Assembly: GCA_018292915.2 (NCBI GenBank)
Contig: JACVVK020000291.1
Coordinates: 301,501-365,500 of the forward strand
Length of the DNA: 64,000 nt
Origin: Batillaria attramentaria
Lineage: Eukaryota > Mollusca > Gastropoda > Batillariidae
Direction of reading: 5' to 3'
Positions 11,275 through 22,666 of this stretch are shown one piece after another. How positions within the stretch are numbered: position 1 is the first letter of the stretch; each line of letters begins with the position of its first letter. The position numbers and the translations under genes were made by a program. The notes beneath the pieces are model-generated. The model saw only the letters and a program-made list of their open reading frames with translations. It searched no databases and was not told the DNA's origin.

Positions 11275-11503
11275 ACTAGAGAAGCTTGTATTTGCGAAGC
11301 TTGAAAGTGCTGTGTGATACCAAAGAAGTGCTGTAATAAACTCCACTCGGTTATAACTTTTCTACGCTCTCACGTGTCTTCTGTAAGTGAGAGACAACGT
11401 GCAGTCCACAAGAACTCGCTACGTGAGGAAGTGTTCGCCTGTGTGCGTCATCGTATTCCCTCGATAAGACGACGGGCTCTTCAACACATCTCCACACGTA
11501 ACA
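11043..11503 (+). mobile_element. LTR-like sequence, copy 2
   Basis: The duplicate of the block at 9552-10018, with the same TATA box and AATAAA positions relative to its ends. Its presence is explained by segmental duplication, so it is not an independent insertion. Confidence 0.35.
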
Positions 11504-12780
11504 CAGTGCGTATTGCAATCATCTGTGGAATTTCACGTGCATGTGCCAGTACTTCCACTTAACAACAACAACAACAACAACAACCTTTTCTCTAATTACA
11601 ATACAAATAACACAGTGACAATACTTCCGCTCCAAACAACCGGTCAAAACTCTTTTCTAATTACAATACAAGTAACACTAAGCAAACCGCAAATACCAAT
11701 AATAGAAAATCGGTTGAAAAGTAATACAACAGGTAAATAAGCTCCAAAACAGCAAAACTGGAGTGAACAAAAAAAAAAAAGGAAGATCAGCACGAAGTGT
11801 CACAAAACTCGACCTGCTAATGCGAACGGCTTACAAGCATGTAATCGTCATAATCGGTATCCTACTCTAAGTATTCTAAATTAGTTGACACTGGCGATGC
11901 AGGGCGTATTGCAATCACCCAAGGAATTTCACGTGCGGGTGACAGTACTTCCACTCAAAAAAAGAAAAAAAGAAAAGAAAACCCTCAAAACTTTCATTTT
12001 TCTAATTACAATACAAATAACACTAAGGAAACCGCAAATACTAAAAACAGAACTCGGTTAAAAATGACACAACAGGCGAATCAGTAAGTCCAAAAGCAGC
12101 AAAAGTGTATTGCAACAATAATAAAGAAGAGGAAAAATAAAGCTGATGAGCAAGTTGTTTCACAAAACGACAAACTGATGCGAACACCTTACAAGCATGT
12201 AATCGTCATAATCAGTATCCTACTCTAAGTATTGTAAATTAGTTGACAATGGCGATGCAGGGTGTACTGCAATCACCCGTGGAATTTCTCGTGCGGGTGA
12301 CGGTACTTGCACTCAAAAAACCCTCAAAACTTTCTTTTTTCTAATTACAATACAAATTTGTCAAATAACACTAAGGAAACCGCAAATACTAAAGACACAA
12401 ATCGGTTGAAAACTAATACCACAGGCTAATTACAATACAAATAACACTAAGGAAACCGCAAATACTAAAAACAGAACTCGGTTAAAAATGACACAACAGG
12501 CGAATCAGTAAGTCCAAGAGCAGCAAAACTGTATTGTAACGATAAAAACAGAATAGGAAAAATAAAGCTGATCAGCAAGAAGTTTCATAAAACTCGACAT
12601 ACTAATGCGAACAGGTTACAAGCATGTAATCGTCATAACCAGTATCCTACACCAAGTACAGTGTATTGTAAATTAGTTGACACTGGCGATGCAGGGCCTA
12701 CTGCAATCACCCGTGGAATTTCTCGTGGGGGTGACGGTACTTCCACTCAAAAAAAAAAACCCTCAAAACTTTCTTCTTTT
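11504..12780 (+). repeat. Satellite S array, second block
   Basis: Monomers of about 350-430 bp, with markers near 11896, 12254 and 12684. Length differences come from A tracts and from one partial internal duplication around 12360-12480. Confidence 0.85.
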
Positions 12781-13968
12781 TAAGTTAGAAACTTTATGAG
12801 ACGGGGCAGATTTTGCTACGCGCAGCAGCAAGTTTCAGTGATACAAAACAAGACTGTGACGTTTCTCCACACAATACTTACTTTCGCGCACACTGTGACG
12901 TAACGAAATCTGCGTCATAGACACTTGACGTGCACACTATGCTGCTGCGTTCTTTTTGGCGGGAGTTGTGAGACGTGTGTGTGTCCGTGTGTGTGTGTGG
13001 AGACTGTGGACGGATGTAATGATGGCTATCTCCTAAACCACCTCGCTGGAGGCCTTTTTACTTTGAGATAAAATGGGAATCCACCTTCTTTAGAGCCACC
13101 TTTCACGATTTTTAGCCTGCCGCATTTTAAGAAGAGTTATCGCCGATTTTAAAATATCGGTCATGTTACGATATTTTTTTCGAAAAAGTTGTTCAAATTA
13201 GTTCATTTTCTTGACTTTGGAAGTTCACCCAATCACACTGCCTGTATTCGTGCTACAGCTCTGTAGCTCTGACTGGTTTTGTGTTAAAAAAAAAAAAAAA
13301 AAAAAATCCGAGGTAGGGATGGTTTGCACATAAGATCAAATATCTATGAAAAGACTACTGCAAATTAACTTATCCCGGCGTTTTCAGGGAAGCCACAAAG
13401 CCAACAGGGAAATCACAAGACATAAACAAGCATCTTCAGACGATCTCAGTGCTAGAGGCTGACGTCAAAAGTTTGGTTCACGGAATTGACGTCATCTCTC
13501 TCTCTCTCTCTCTCTCTCTGCATGACGACCTGCCCGAGGCTGACGTCAAATGTTTAGTTCACGGAACTGACGTCTCTCTCTCTCCCTCTCTCTCTCTCTG
13601 GGGAGCCAGGGTGGCCGAATGGTAGAGCGTTGGACTTTCAATGCTTGGGTCGAGAGTTCGAATCCCGGCCGCTGGGGCCAAATATTTGTGCTGGCCTTTT
13701 TGCTCGTTGCCCCGTCTTTGATATCACCCTTAAAAGGACGTTAAACTCCTAAACACCCACCCACCCTCTCTCTCTGCCTCTCTATCTCTCCCTTCTTCCC
13801 CCACCCGGCCCCACCCCCAGTCACGTGGCTAATCGGTCGAGGTCGTAGAGGATCTAATGTCATTGGTAGAACTTGGAGAGGGGAGAACCAGCAACAATAA
13901 CAACAAAACAGACAAAATAAAATGAAGTTTGGAGAAACAACTTTGTAGGACGGGGCCGTTCCTTCTTG
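12781..13968 (+). mobile_element. Family X copy 1
   Basis: It matches the copy at 27463-29037. The left end has AACTTTATGAGACGGGGCAG and the right end AACAACTTTGTAGGACGGGG, so related words occur at both ends in direct orientation. It interrupts a satellite S monomer. It contains a SINE-like block (13601-13770), CT tracts and three TGACGTCA sites (13460, 13487 and 13541). Relative to copy 3 it lacks a large central part. No protein is encoded; the class is unknown. Confidence 0.75.
13601..13770 (+). mobile_element. tRNA-derived SINE (type 1) within X copy 1
   Basis: The head has an A-box-like TGGCCGAATGGTAGAGCG and a B-box GAGTTCGAATCCC, the internal RNA polymerase III promoter of a tRNA. 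The body includes CCAAATATTTGTGCTGGCC and the tail AGGACGTTAAACTCCTAAA. The head does not fold as a complete tRNA because the acceptor ends do not pair, so it is a SINE and not a tRNA gene. Flanking CT repeats may be its insertion site. Confidence 0.8.
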
Positions 13969-14011
13969 TTTTTAATTACAATACAAATAAGACTAAGGAA
14001 ACCGCAAATAC
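13969..14011 (+). repeat. Satellite S sliver between two X copies
   Basis: TAATTACAATACAAATAAG and the following bases to AACCGCAAATACTA match the middle of a satellite S monomer. The left part of that monomer precedes X copy 1 and the right part follows X copy 2. Confidence 0.85.
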
Positions 14012-14775
14012 TAACAAGGAGGAACGGCCCAGTCCTACAAAAAAATTTCTCCAAACTTCATTTGGTGACGATACATGCAGATTTTGTCTGTGAACCAAAC
14101 ATTTGCGTCAGCCTCACGCTGCTCGTCTGACAGATGCTACTTCTTCATATCTTGTGATTTCCTTGTTGCTTTTGTGACTTCCGTGACTGAATTAATATTG
14201 ACATAAAATCTGGAAGATCTAGAGAGCTGATGAAACGTGGACTTAAGTGCCTTGAACTGTACTTGCGAAACTGCAATACATGTATTGGATTTTTTTTTGA
14301 CCGGCGCTTCTCGCAGAAACATGAAAAAAAAAATGTGTTTATCTAAAAGCTCCGTTATTCTTAATACTAAAGCTATAATAGTGCAGTAGTTCACGTCATA
14401 TGTGCAGTTGGCACAAATGACAAAAATACCGGAATGATGAGTAATTTGAAGGAGTCTTTTAATAGATATTTGGCCTTATATCCAAACCACCCGTACCTCG
14501 GAAACATTTTTCTTACACAAAACCTGCAGAGCTGTGCTACGAAAACAGGCAGTATAATTGGATGATCTTCGCAATTTCAGAAAATGAAGCCATTTGAACA
14601 TTTTTTTTTTTTAATTCGTAACATGACCGATTTTTTTTAATCGGCGATAACTCCTTTGAAAATGCCGCAGGATAAAATTCGTGAAAGATAGGTCTGGAGA
14701 AGGAGAATTCCCATTTTATATCAAAGTAAAAAGGCCTCCAACGAGGTGGTTTAGAAGACATCCGTTACATCCGTA

Positions 14776-14779
<4 letters not shown>

Positions 14780-14850
<71 letters not shown>
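14780..14850 (+). repeat. (CA)n microsatellite in X copy 2
   Basis: About 35 CA units. Confidence 0.97.
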
Positions 14851-14854
<4 letters not shown>

Positions 14855-15026
14855 ACTCCCGCCAAAAAGAACGCACCAGCATAGTGTGCACGTCGAGTGT
14901 CTATGATGCATATTTCGTTACGTCACTGTGTGCGTGAAAGTAAGTATTGTGTGGAGAAACGTCACAGTCTTGTTTTGTATCACTGAAACTTGCTGCTGCG
15001 CGTAGCAATATCTTCCCTGTCTCATA

Positions 15027-15054
15027 AAGTTGTTTCTCTATAGAGAAACAACTT
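15027..15054. repeat. Perfect 28-bp palindrome at an X end
   Basis: Each half is AAGTTGTTTCTCTA or its complement, so the centre reads CTATAG. The same palindrome occurs at the corresponding end of X copy 3 (27463-27490). Confidence 0.95.
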
Positions 15055-16025
15055 AAAAACACAAATCGGTTGAAAAATAATACAACAGGCAAATCAGAAA
15101 GTCCAAAAGCAGCAAAAGTGTATTGCAACAATAAAAAAAGAAGAGGAAAAATAAAGCTGATGAGCAAGAAGTTTCACAAAACGACAAACTAATGCGAACA
15201 GCTTACAAGCATCTAATCGTCATAATCAATATCCTACTCCAAGTATTGTAAATTAGTTGACACTGGCGATGCAGAGTGTATTGCAATCACCCAAGGAATT
15301 TTACATGCGGGTGACAGTACTTCCACTCCAAACCACCTCAAAACTTTCTTTTTCTAATTACAATACAAAGAACACGAAGGAATCCGAAAATACTAAAAAC
15401 ACAAATCGGTTCAAAACTAATACCACAGGCGATTCAGTAAGTCCAATCATCCATGGAATTTCTTGTGCAGGTGACGGCACTTGCACTCAACACAAAACAA
15501 AACAACAACAAATAAAACCCCTCAAAACTTTCTTTTTTCTAATTACAATACAAATTTGTCAAATAACACCTAGGAAACCGCAAATACTAAAGACACAAAT
15601 CGGTAGAAAACTAATACCACAGCGAATCAGTAAGTCCCAAAGCAGCAGAACTGTATTGTAACGATAAAAACAGAAGAGGAAAAATAAAGCTGAGGAGCAA
15701 GTAGTTTCATAAAACTCGACCTACTAATACGAACAGCTTACAAGCCCGTAATCGTCATAACCAGTATCCTACTCCAAGTATTGTAAGTTAGTTGACACTG
15801 GCGATGCAGGGCGTATTGCAATCACCCAAGGAATTTCACGTGCGGGTGACAGTACTTCCACTCAAAACAAAAAAGAGAAGAAAACCCTCAAAACTTTCAT
15901 TTTTCTAGTTACAATACAAATAACACTAAGGAAAGCGCAAATACTAAAAACACAAATCGGTTGCAAAATGATACAACAGGCGAATCAGTAAGCCCAAAAG
16001 CAGCAAAACTGTACTGCAACAATAA
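15055..16025 (+). repeat. Satellite S array, third block
   Basis: The array resumes exactly where the monomer was broken by X copies 1 and 2. Markers fall near 15266 and 15802, with a shortened monomer between them. Confidence 0.85.
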
Positions 16026-17481
16026 CTAGAGGAGCAAAGCCTCCTTGGCTCACTTGTGAGATGGGTCAAGGTCATTCAAAAGAGTATGTCTGTAAAGTTC
16101 TTATCACTATCTATCCTGAAGTAATGTGTCTCTTGTGTTCACAGTTCCTAAGAAAACGGATAATGGCAATATAACAGTTTTCCCAGGACAGCTTGTATGA
16201 CCTTGACCTTGGGTCAAGGTCATTCGAATGAGATCTGTAAGAGCTTATCAATGACTATCATTACGCCAAGTTTGATAGCTCTAGTTTTCTAGTTTCCTTG
16301 CAAATGGTAATGTAAAATTTCACAACAGACAGCTGTAATGACCTTGACCTTCAGTCAAGGTCATTCAAAAGGGTATGTCTGCATAGGTCTCATTTCTGTC
16401 TATCATTGTGCTTTGTTTGGTGCCTCTGCTGTTTGTTGTTTCCAAGAAAATGCTAACATTAAAGTTTCCGCAAAACGTCTTGAATGGCCTTGACCTTGAC
16501 TCAAGGATATTGAATACAAGTATGCCAGTACAGGTTTTGTCAATGTCTATCACCATGCAAAGTTTGATGCCTCTTATACCCCTAGATTCTGAGAAAATGG
16601 CAATTTTAAATTTCCAATGAGACAGCTTTAATGACCTTGACCTTCAGTCAAGGTCATTCAAAATGGTATGTATTGGGAGGTCTTACTGCTGTCTATCAGC
16701 AAGCCAGGTTTGGTGTTTCTGCTGTTTATTGTTTCTGAGAAAATGCCAATGTTAAGGTTTTGGAAGCTTTTCTGCAAACAGCTTGTATGGCCTTGACCTT
16801 GACTCAAAGTCACTGAATACAGGTATGTCTGTAAAGGTGCTGTCAATATCTATAATCATGCAAAGTTTGATGTCTCTTGCTTTTCTGGATTCTGAGAAAA
16901 TGCCAATGCAAAAGTTCCAAACGGACAGCTTTAGTGACCTTGACCTTGGGTCACGGTCAATCAATATGATATGTTTTAAAAGGTCTTATGGCTGTCTATC
17001 AGCAAACCAAGTTTGGTGCCTCTGCTTTTCATTGTTTCTGAGAAAATGCCAATGTTAAGGTTTTGGAAGGTTTTCCGCAAAACAGCTTGTTTGGCCTTGA
17101 CCTTGATCAAAGTCACTGAATACAGGTATGTCAGTAAAGGTGTTGTCAATGTCTATCACCATGCAAAGTTTGATGTCTCTGGCTTTCCTAGATTCTGAGA
17201 AATTGCCAATGTAATATTTCCAAACAGACAGCTTTAGTGGCCTTGACCTTGGGTCAAGGTCAATAAATATGGTATGATTTTGAAGGTCTTATGGCTGTCT
17301 ATCAGCGTGCCAAGTTTGGTGCCTCTGCTATTTGTAGATTCTGAGAAAATGCCAATGTTAAGGTTTACTGCGGACACACACACACACAGACAGACAGACA
17401 GACACACACACACACACACACACACACAGACGACGGAGGGTTATTACATAGACTCACTTTGTTACACAAGTGAGCCAAAAA
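16026..17481 (-). mobile_element. Family H copy C, full length, inserted in satellite S
   Basis: The left end is CTAGAGGAGCAAAGCCTCC and the right end ACACAAGTGAGCCAAAA, with the TIR variant GGCTCACTTGTGA. Eight TGACCTTGAC/GGCCTTGACC cores occur at about 16199, 16337, 16487, 16634, 16791, 16936, 17093 and 17240. Spacings are 138-157 bp, and two alternating subtypes are visible. The flanks match an uninterrupted satellite monomer (AACAATA on the left, AGGAGGAAAAAT on the right), giving a filled/empty site comparison with no obvious target duplication. Confidence 0.82.
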
Positions 17482-17635
17482 GGAGGAAAAATAAGGCTGA
17501 TCAGCAAGAAGTTTAACAAAACTCGACATACTAATGCGAACAGCTTACAAGCATGTAATCGTCATAACCACTATCCTACTCCAAGTATTGGAAATTAGTT
17601 GACACTGGCGATGCAGGGCGTATTGCAAATCATAG
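17482..17635 (+). repeat. Satellite S, last partial monomer
   Basis: Continues the monomer interrupted by H copy C and ends at GCGTATTGCAAATC, where unrelated sequence begins. Confidence 0.8.
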
Positions 17636-18764
17636 TTATCGTGATGCTTCTTCCATTATCGCCAAGGACCCCACCCTATCATCTCTAAACAGATAGGGAT
17701 ATTGATCTAGAGTCTTTGGATCCATCGACAGTTCAGAGTGTCTTTGACGAGTATGTGTGTGTGACCGTGTACCGTTACTTTAGGTTAGATTTTGTTTCAT
17801 GGTTTTATGAGAAACACAGTAGACAGTAACGTCAATTTGACATAGCGTTGGAACTAACCAAAGGCAAAGTTGTGTTCCTTCCGATTCCCACGATTTGCAC
17901 ACTGAAGTATATATTTGCATAGTTGTAAATTCCTTGCATAGTAGTACACTTTCAGTAATATTTGTCTGCCCTTGAGCTGAGGCAAAAGTTATAACCACAG
18001 CTTTTTGTGAGTGAAGCTCATACACTGCATGCATGAGCTTAGTTCAGACATTTTGCTTTGTCAGCACCATGAGCTGAGTATTCAGTGACTTTTCCACTGA
18101 CTGCCATCCTGTACAGACATGTACCTTGAATTTTCTAATCTGTATATTTTCACTTTTATCAAACTTATAGGTAACTATACCTGTATTCTAACTAGGAATT
18201 TTTGTGTCATTTAGTTCTTTTAGTAATTGTAAAGCAGTTACTTAAAGAATATAGGTCACTAACTTTGCATTGGTAATTATTATCAGAAACTATCACAGGA
18301 ACCTGGTTGGACATTCTAGACTGAAGTAGATATTGTATTTTTCTAAAGATGTTTAGTTGTCCGGATGAATCCCTACGTGTGTCTGCAACTGTTAGTAGAT
18401 GCGAAATATTCAGTTTCACAGAGCCTAGAAGTTACACGTCTTTGTTATGTTTCAGGGTTACTACTTATTTTCTTCACTTTTTAACATATATCACATCTGC
18501 AACAAACGTTTGTTTGGGACCCTAACTGCCTCTGTCTCATCTGTGCTGACAACGAATCCATGAGCGAAGTGTGTATAATCTTCTTGCACAAACCCAGCCG
18601 TCTACAATGGCGCCCAATGAGTGTTCCGGTCGAGTTCTACTGAGGTGGACGTAACTATCACTTGGAAAGGAGCCCTGCGGCGATAATCCTTGGTCCCGGT
18701 CTGTGGCCGCACCTCTAAACCTTGTTTGGCGCTTCAGCACAAGCCTGTGTACCTGTCGCCTATT
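17636..18764. other. No gene recognised
   Basis: Only short open frames without motifs occur. The last bases lead into the minisatellite. No repeat structure was seen. Confidence 0.5.
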
Positions 18765-20715
18765 TACAGTTCTCTAGGCCTACGTTGCTGCTGGGTCCTG
18801 TCTTCAGTTCTCTAGGCCTACGTTGCTGCTGGGTCCTGTCTACAGTTCTCTAGGCCCACGTTGCTGCTGGGTCCTGTCTACAGTTCTCTGGCCTACGTTG
18901 CTGCTGGGTCCTGTCTTCAGTTCTCTAGGCCTACGTTGCTGCTGGGTCCTGTCTACAGTTCTCTGGCCTACGTTGCTGCTGGGTCCTGTCTTCAGTTCTC
19001 TAGGCCTACGTTGTTGCTGGGTCCTGTCTTCAGGTTCTTCGGGCCTACGTTGTTGCCGGGTCCTGTATTCAGTTGTGTAGGTCTACATTAATTGCTGCTG
19101 GGTCCTGTCTTCAGTTCTCTAGGCCTACGTTGCTGCTGGGTCCTGTCTACAGTTCTCTGGCCTACGTTGCTGCTGGGTCCTGTCTTCAGTTCTCTAGGCC
19201 TACGTTGTTGCCGGGTCCTGTATTCAGTTGTGTAGGTCTACATTAATTGCTGCTGGGTCCTGTCTTCAGTTCTCTAGGCCTACGTTGCTGCTGTGTCCTG
19301 TCTACAGTTCTCTAGGCCTACGTTGCTGCTGGGTCCTGTCTTCAGTTCTCTAGGCCTACGTTGCTGCTGGGTCCTGTCTACAGTTCTCTAGGCCCACGTT
19401 GCTGCTGGGTCCTGTCTACAGTTCTCTGGCCTACGTTGCTGCTGGGTCCTGTCTTCAGTTCTCTAGGCCTACGTTGCTGCTGGGTCCTGTCTACAGTTCT
19501 CTGGCCTACGTTGCTGCTGGATCCTGTCTTCAGTTCTCTAGTCCTACGTTGTTGCTGGGTCCTGTCTTCAGGTTCTTCGGGCCTACGTTGTTGCCGGGTC
19601 CTGTATTCAGTTGTGTAGGTCTACATTAATTGCTGCTGGGTCCTGTCTTCAGTTCTCTAGGCCTACGTTGCTGCTGTGTCCTGTCTACAGTTCTCTAGGC
19701 CTACGTTGTTGCTGGGTCCTGTCTTCAGTTCTCTAGGCCTACGTTGCTGCTGGGTCCTGTCTACAGTTCTCTAGGCCCACGTTGCTGCTGGGTCCTGTCT
19801 ACAGTTCTCTGGCCTACGTTGCTGCTGGGTCCTGTCTTCAGTTCTCTAGGCCCACGTTGCTGCTGGGTCCTGTCTACAGTTCTCTGGCCTACGTTGCTGC
19901 TGGGTCCTGTCTTCAGTTCTCTAGGCCCACGTTGCTGCTGGGTCCTGTCTTCAGTTCTCTGGCCTACGTTGCTGCTGGGTCCTGTCTTCAGTTCTCTAGG
20001 CCTACGTTGCTGCTGGGTCCTGTCTACAGTTCTCTGGCCTACGTTGCTGCTGGGTCCTGTCTTCAGTTCTCTAGGCCTACGTTGTTGCTGGGTCCTGTCT
20101 TCAGTTCTTCGGGCCTACGTTGTTGCCGGGTCCTGTATTCAGTTGTGTAGGTCTACATTAATTGCTGCTGGGTCCTGTCTTCAGTTCTCTAGGCCTACGT
20201 TGCTGCTGGGTCCTGTCTACAGTTCTCTGGCCTACGTTGCTGCTGGGTCCTGTCTTCAGTTCTCTAGGCCTACGTTGTTGCCGGGTCCTGTATTCAGTTG
20301 TGTAGGTCTACATTAATTGCTGCTGGGTCCTGTCTTCAGTTCTCTAGGCCTACGTTGCTGCTGTGTCCTGTCTACAGTTCTCTAGGCCTACGTTGCTGCT
20401 GGGTCCTGTCTTCAGTTCTCTAGGCCTACATTGCTGCTGGGTCCTGTCTTTTCTCTATGCCTTCGTTGCTGCTGGGTCCTGTCTTCAGTTGTCTAGGCCT
20501 ACGTTGCTGCTGGATCATGTCTGCAGTTCTCTAGGCCTACGTTGCTGCTGGGTCCTGCCTTCAGTTCTCTGGGCCTACGTTGCTGCTGGATCCTGTCTTC
20601 AGTTCTCTAGGCCTACGTTGCTGCTGGATCATGTCTTCGGTTCTCCGGGCCTACGTTGTCCTGTGTATATTTCTCTGGGCCTACGCTGCCGTTGGGTCCT
20701 GTCTACAACCTTGGT
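18765..20715 (+). repeat. Minisatellite, 37/38-bp units with higher-order structure
   Basis: About 50 tandem units of the type CTACGTTGCTGCTGGGTCC followed by TGTCT(T/A)CAGTTCTCTAGGC. Units are 38 bp, or 37 bp when CTAGGCC is shortened to CTGGCC. A variant unit containing GTGTAGGTCTACATTAATTG recurs near 19070, 19228, 19612, 20148 and 20305, marking higher-order blocks; one block is repeated at a 538-bp offset. Because 38 is not a multiple of 3, the open frames here (up to 190 codons) are chance products. Units become more diverged at the right end. Confidence 0.95.
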
Positions 20716-22660
20716 CTACAGCTTAAGCTGGTCAAGTCCACAGACTGTTAGGATCTTCACAACGCGTCACGCTGGTACCTGCCTTCAGTCGTCTGGGTGC
20801 TGCCTGTAACGCCGGTGTGACGTCAGCGCATTGCTCGACCTGTGTAGCTGCTGTGAGTGCTAGCTTTCCAGGCTTGCGATTCAAGCGAAGGAGGGGAAGA
20901 CAGACATTTGACACACATCACCCGCTGTCTCCTTCTCCCTGTGTGTTGATATTGGCACTAGTGCGCCTGCACCCGACCTTGGCCTGACATATGGTCTGAG
21001 GGACACTGCACCAGTGGGAACGTAGGGCTTGAAAGATCAGTTTTCATTTTTGCCTTTTACTTAAGTTTGCTGATTACAGATTTACACTGAAGCAGTTTTG
21101 TGATACATTTTGTTTAAACACTTTAAAAAGATTGAGGTACTTGAACATCCTCCCCTCCAAGGTATTGACTTTGTTGGTGATACTTGACTAAGAATGCCAC
21201 AGACACTTGAACCTTTCCGACGCATTCCGAACATTGTGTTTAAAAAAAAGTGTTTAAAAAGTTGTTGCATGCGTGCCTTTCTGAATGTCTGTGATGTGAA
21301 AGCGGAGTGAAAGTGTGAGACCGCCTTACGTTCCACCGCGCAAGCCACAAAAACTAATTCGCGGCTGAGTGTGCCTGCACTACATGAAAAAAAAATGTAA
21401 CGTTGGACAAAGGATGCAAACTGATCTATGGGGCAATATAAACCTAGGACATGCAGGAGACGCTGCACCTTCATGCTAATTTATCGAACTCCCTGTTGCA
21501 AAAAAAGCACACGGAACACAAAAGAAGCCGGGTGGGAAAAAAGACCTGTTCCCTCCACCGGTCAATAGTAGGACTGCGCACAATCTTTGTCGCAATTGCT
21601 CACTTCGTAAGCTGACAACAACTCAGGTCTACTTGTGTTACAACAGTCTCGCTTTTTGAGTACAACTCAGCGAACACTATAGCCGTGCATAGGCATTTTC
21701 CCGCACGTGAAAACGTTAGGTAGACTGGGATAAACTCCAGTACAGTACTACCTGTCTAAAACACTAGTTGACAGCTAGCACTACAGATGAAAAAACATTT
21801 TTGAAAACGGCAAACACATAATTAATGAAAACCCCATAAGTGCAGTTTGTCACACGCGGCTTTAAGCCCTAAAAACTCACTCACTCCACACCAAAACAAA
21901 ATCATGTTAATGGGAAGTTTAACTTTTATCTGAGCTTTCGTATAAGCTCTAATCGTTCCGCTAGGATTTTTTGTGGGTGTGAGACCTACACTGTCCGCCT
22001 CATCTCAGTTATGATTGTATTTTGCACACAGCAGCCGCGTGCACCCAGAGACGCGAGAAAACATGAAGGGCAACATATGAGCATATGTTTGTTATTTCTT
22101 CCGATCTGGTGACCCTATTGTCACGGTCGCAGTGGGCAGGTTGTTTGTCCGAATGCGTTCAAAAAATCGTTCGCAAAACGTGCTTCGTAGCTAGGAAACT
22201 ACACGTGATAAATGGAAATGGAGCAAATGGTTGGCACGGCCGCAAAAGCCACAAAAAGCATCATGCCGTTCACGTATTCCATGGAGGTGTCGTTGCACTT
22301 ATCACAGAATTCTGTGGTCATTTTTATTTTATGCACGTGCCACGGTATTTTAATGCGAGGCTAGCGTGGGTTCTGTTCTCTCTAAATTACGGCTCTGATC
22401 TCGCGTTCTAACACGAGCCCGGCCCAAAGGGTGAGTAGCCGGTTCTCGGTGTCGCAGGGTCGTAAAGTACAACCCAAAATAAAGTGATTACTGCTCTCAA
22501 AACATGACACCTTGTGGCATGGGACGATTAACCCTGCTAAACAACAACACCCTGACACCTTTCAATTCACCTTGGAACTGCATTCAGTCAGCACTCTCAC
22601 CATGATCAAGGTTACTGGTTAGACCGATCCCGGGAGAATATGTGATGGTCCACATTGTAT
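20716..22660. other. No gene recognised
   Basis: The longest frames (about 110-130 codons) carry no motif. On the minus strand this stretch is the likely 3' flank of the EGF-Ig gene. TTTATT near 22324-22332 gives AATAAA on that strand and could be its polyadenylation signal. Confidence 0.4.
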
Positions 22661-22666
22661 GTGCTT

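Larger units (their letters stand above)
10789..12283 (+). repeat. Tandem segmental duplication, unit 2
   Basis: A near-identical copy of the preceding 1.49-kb block. The open frame and LTR landmarks are offset by 1485 bp. Differences are mainly GT-tract and A-tract lengths plus a few substitutions, so the duplication is recent or gene-converted. Confidence 0.92.
14012..15054 (-). mobile_element. Family X copy 2, inverted
   Basis: The reverse complement of family X. It starts with the AACAAGGAGGAACGGCC end and finishes with CTCATAAAGTTGTTTCTC. It keeps the central part missing from copy 1 but lacks the SINE block. A (CA)n tract at 14780-14850 replaces the short GT tract of the other copies. 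The final 28 bp form a perfect palindrome (15027-15054). Confidence 0.75.

Noticed and set aside
16365..17516. Overlapping short frames on both strands within H elements
   Set aside because: The same words appear in every H unit, on both strands and with differing frames, so they are repeat by-products.
18823..20316. Repetitive frames of up to 190 codons (LLGPVYSS type)
   Set aside because: They arise from the minisatellite. The unit length is 37/38 bp, so frames are not maintained between blocks.
22085..22411. 108-codon plus-strand frame upstream of the EGF-Ig 3' end
   Set aside because: No recognisable motif. It is more likely the 3' flank of the minus-strand gene.
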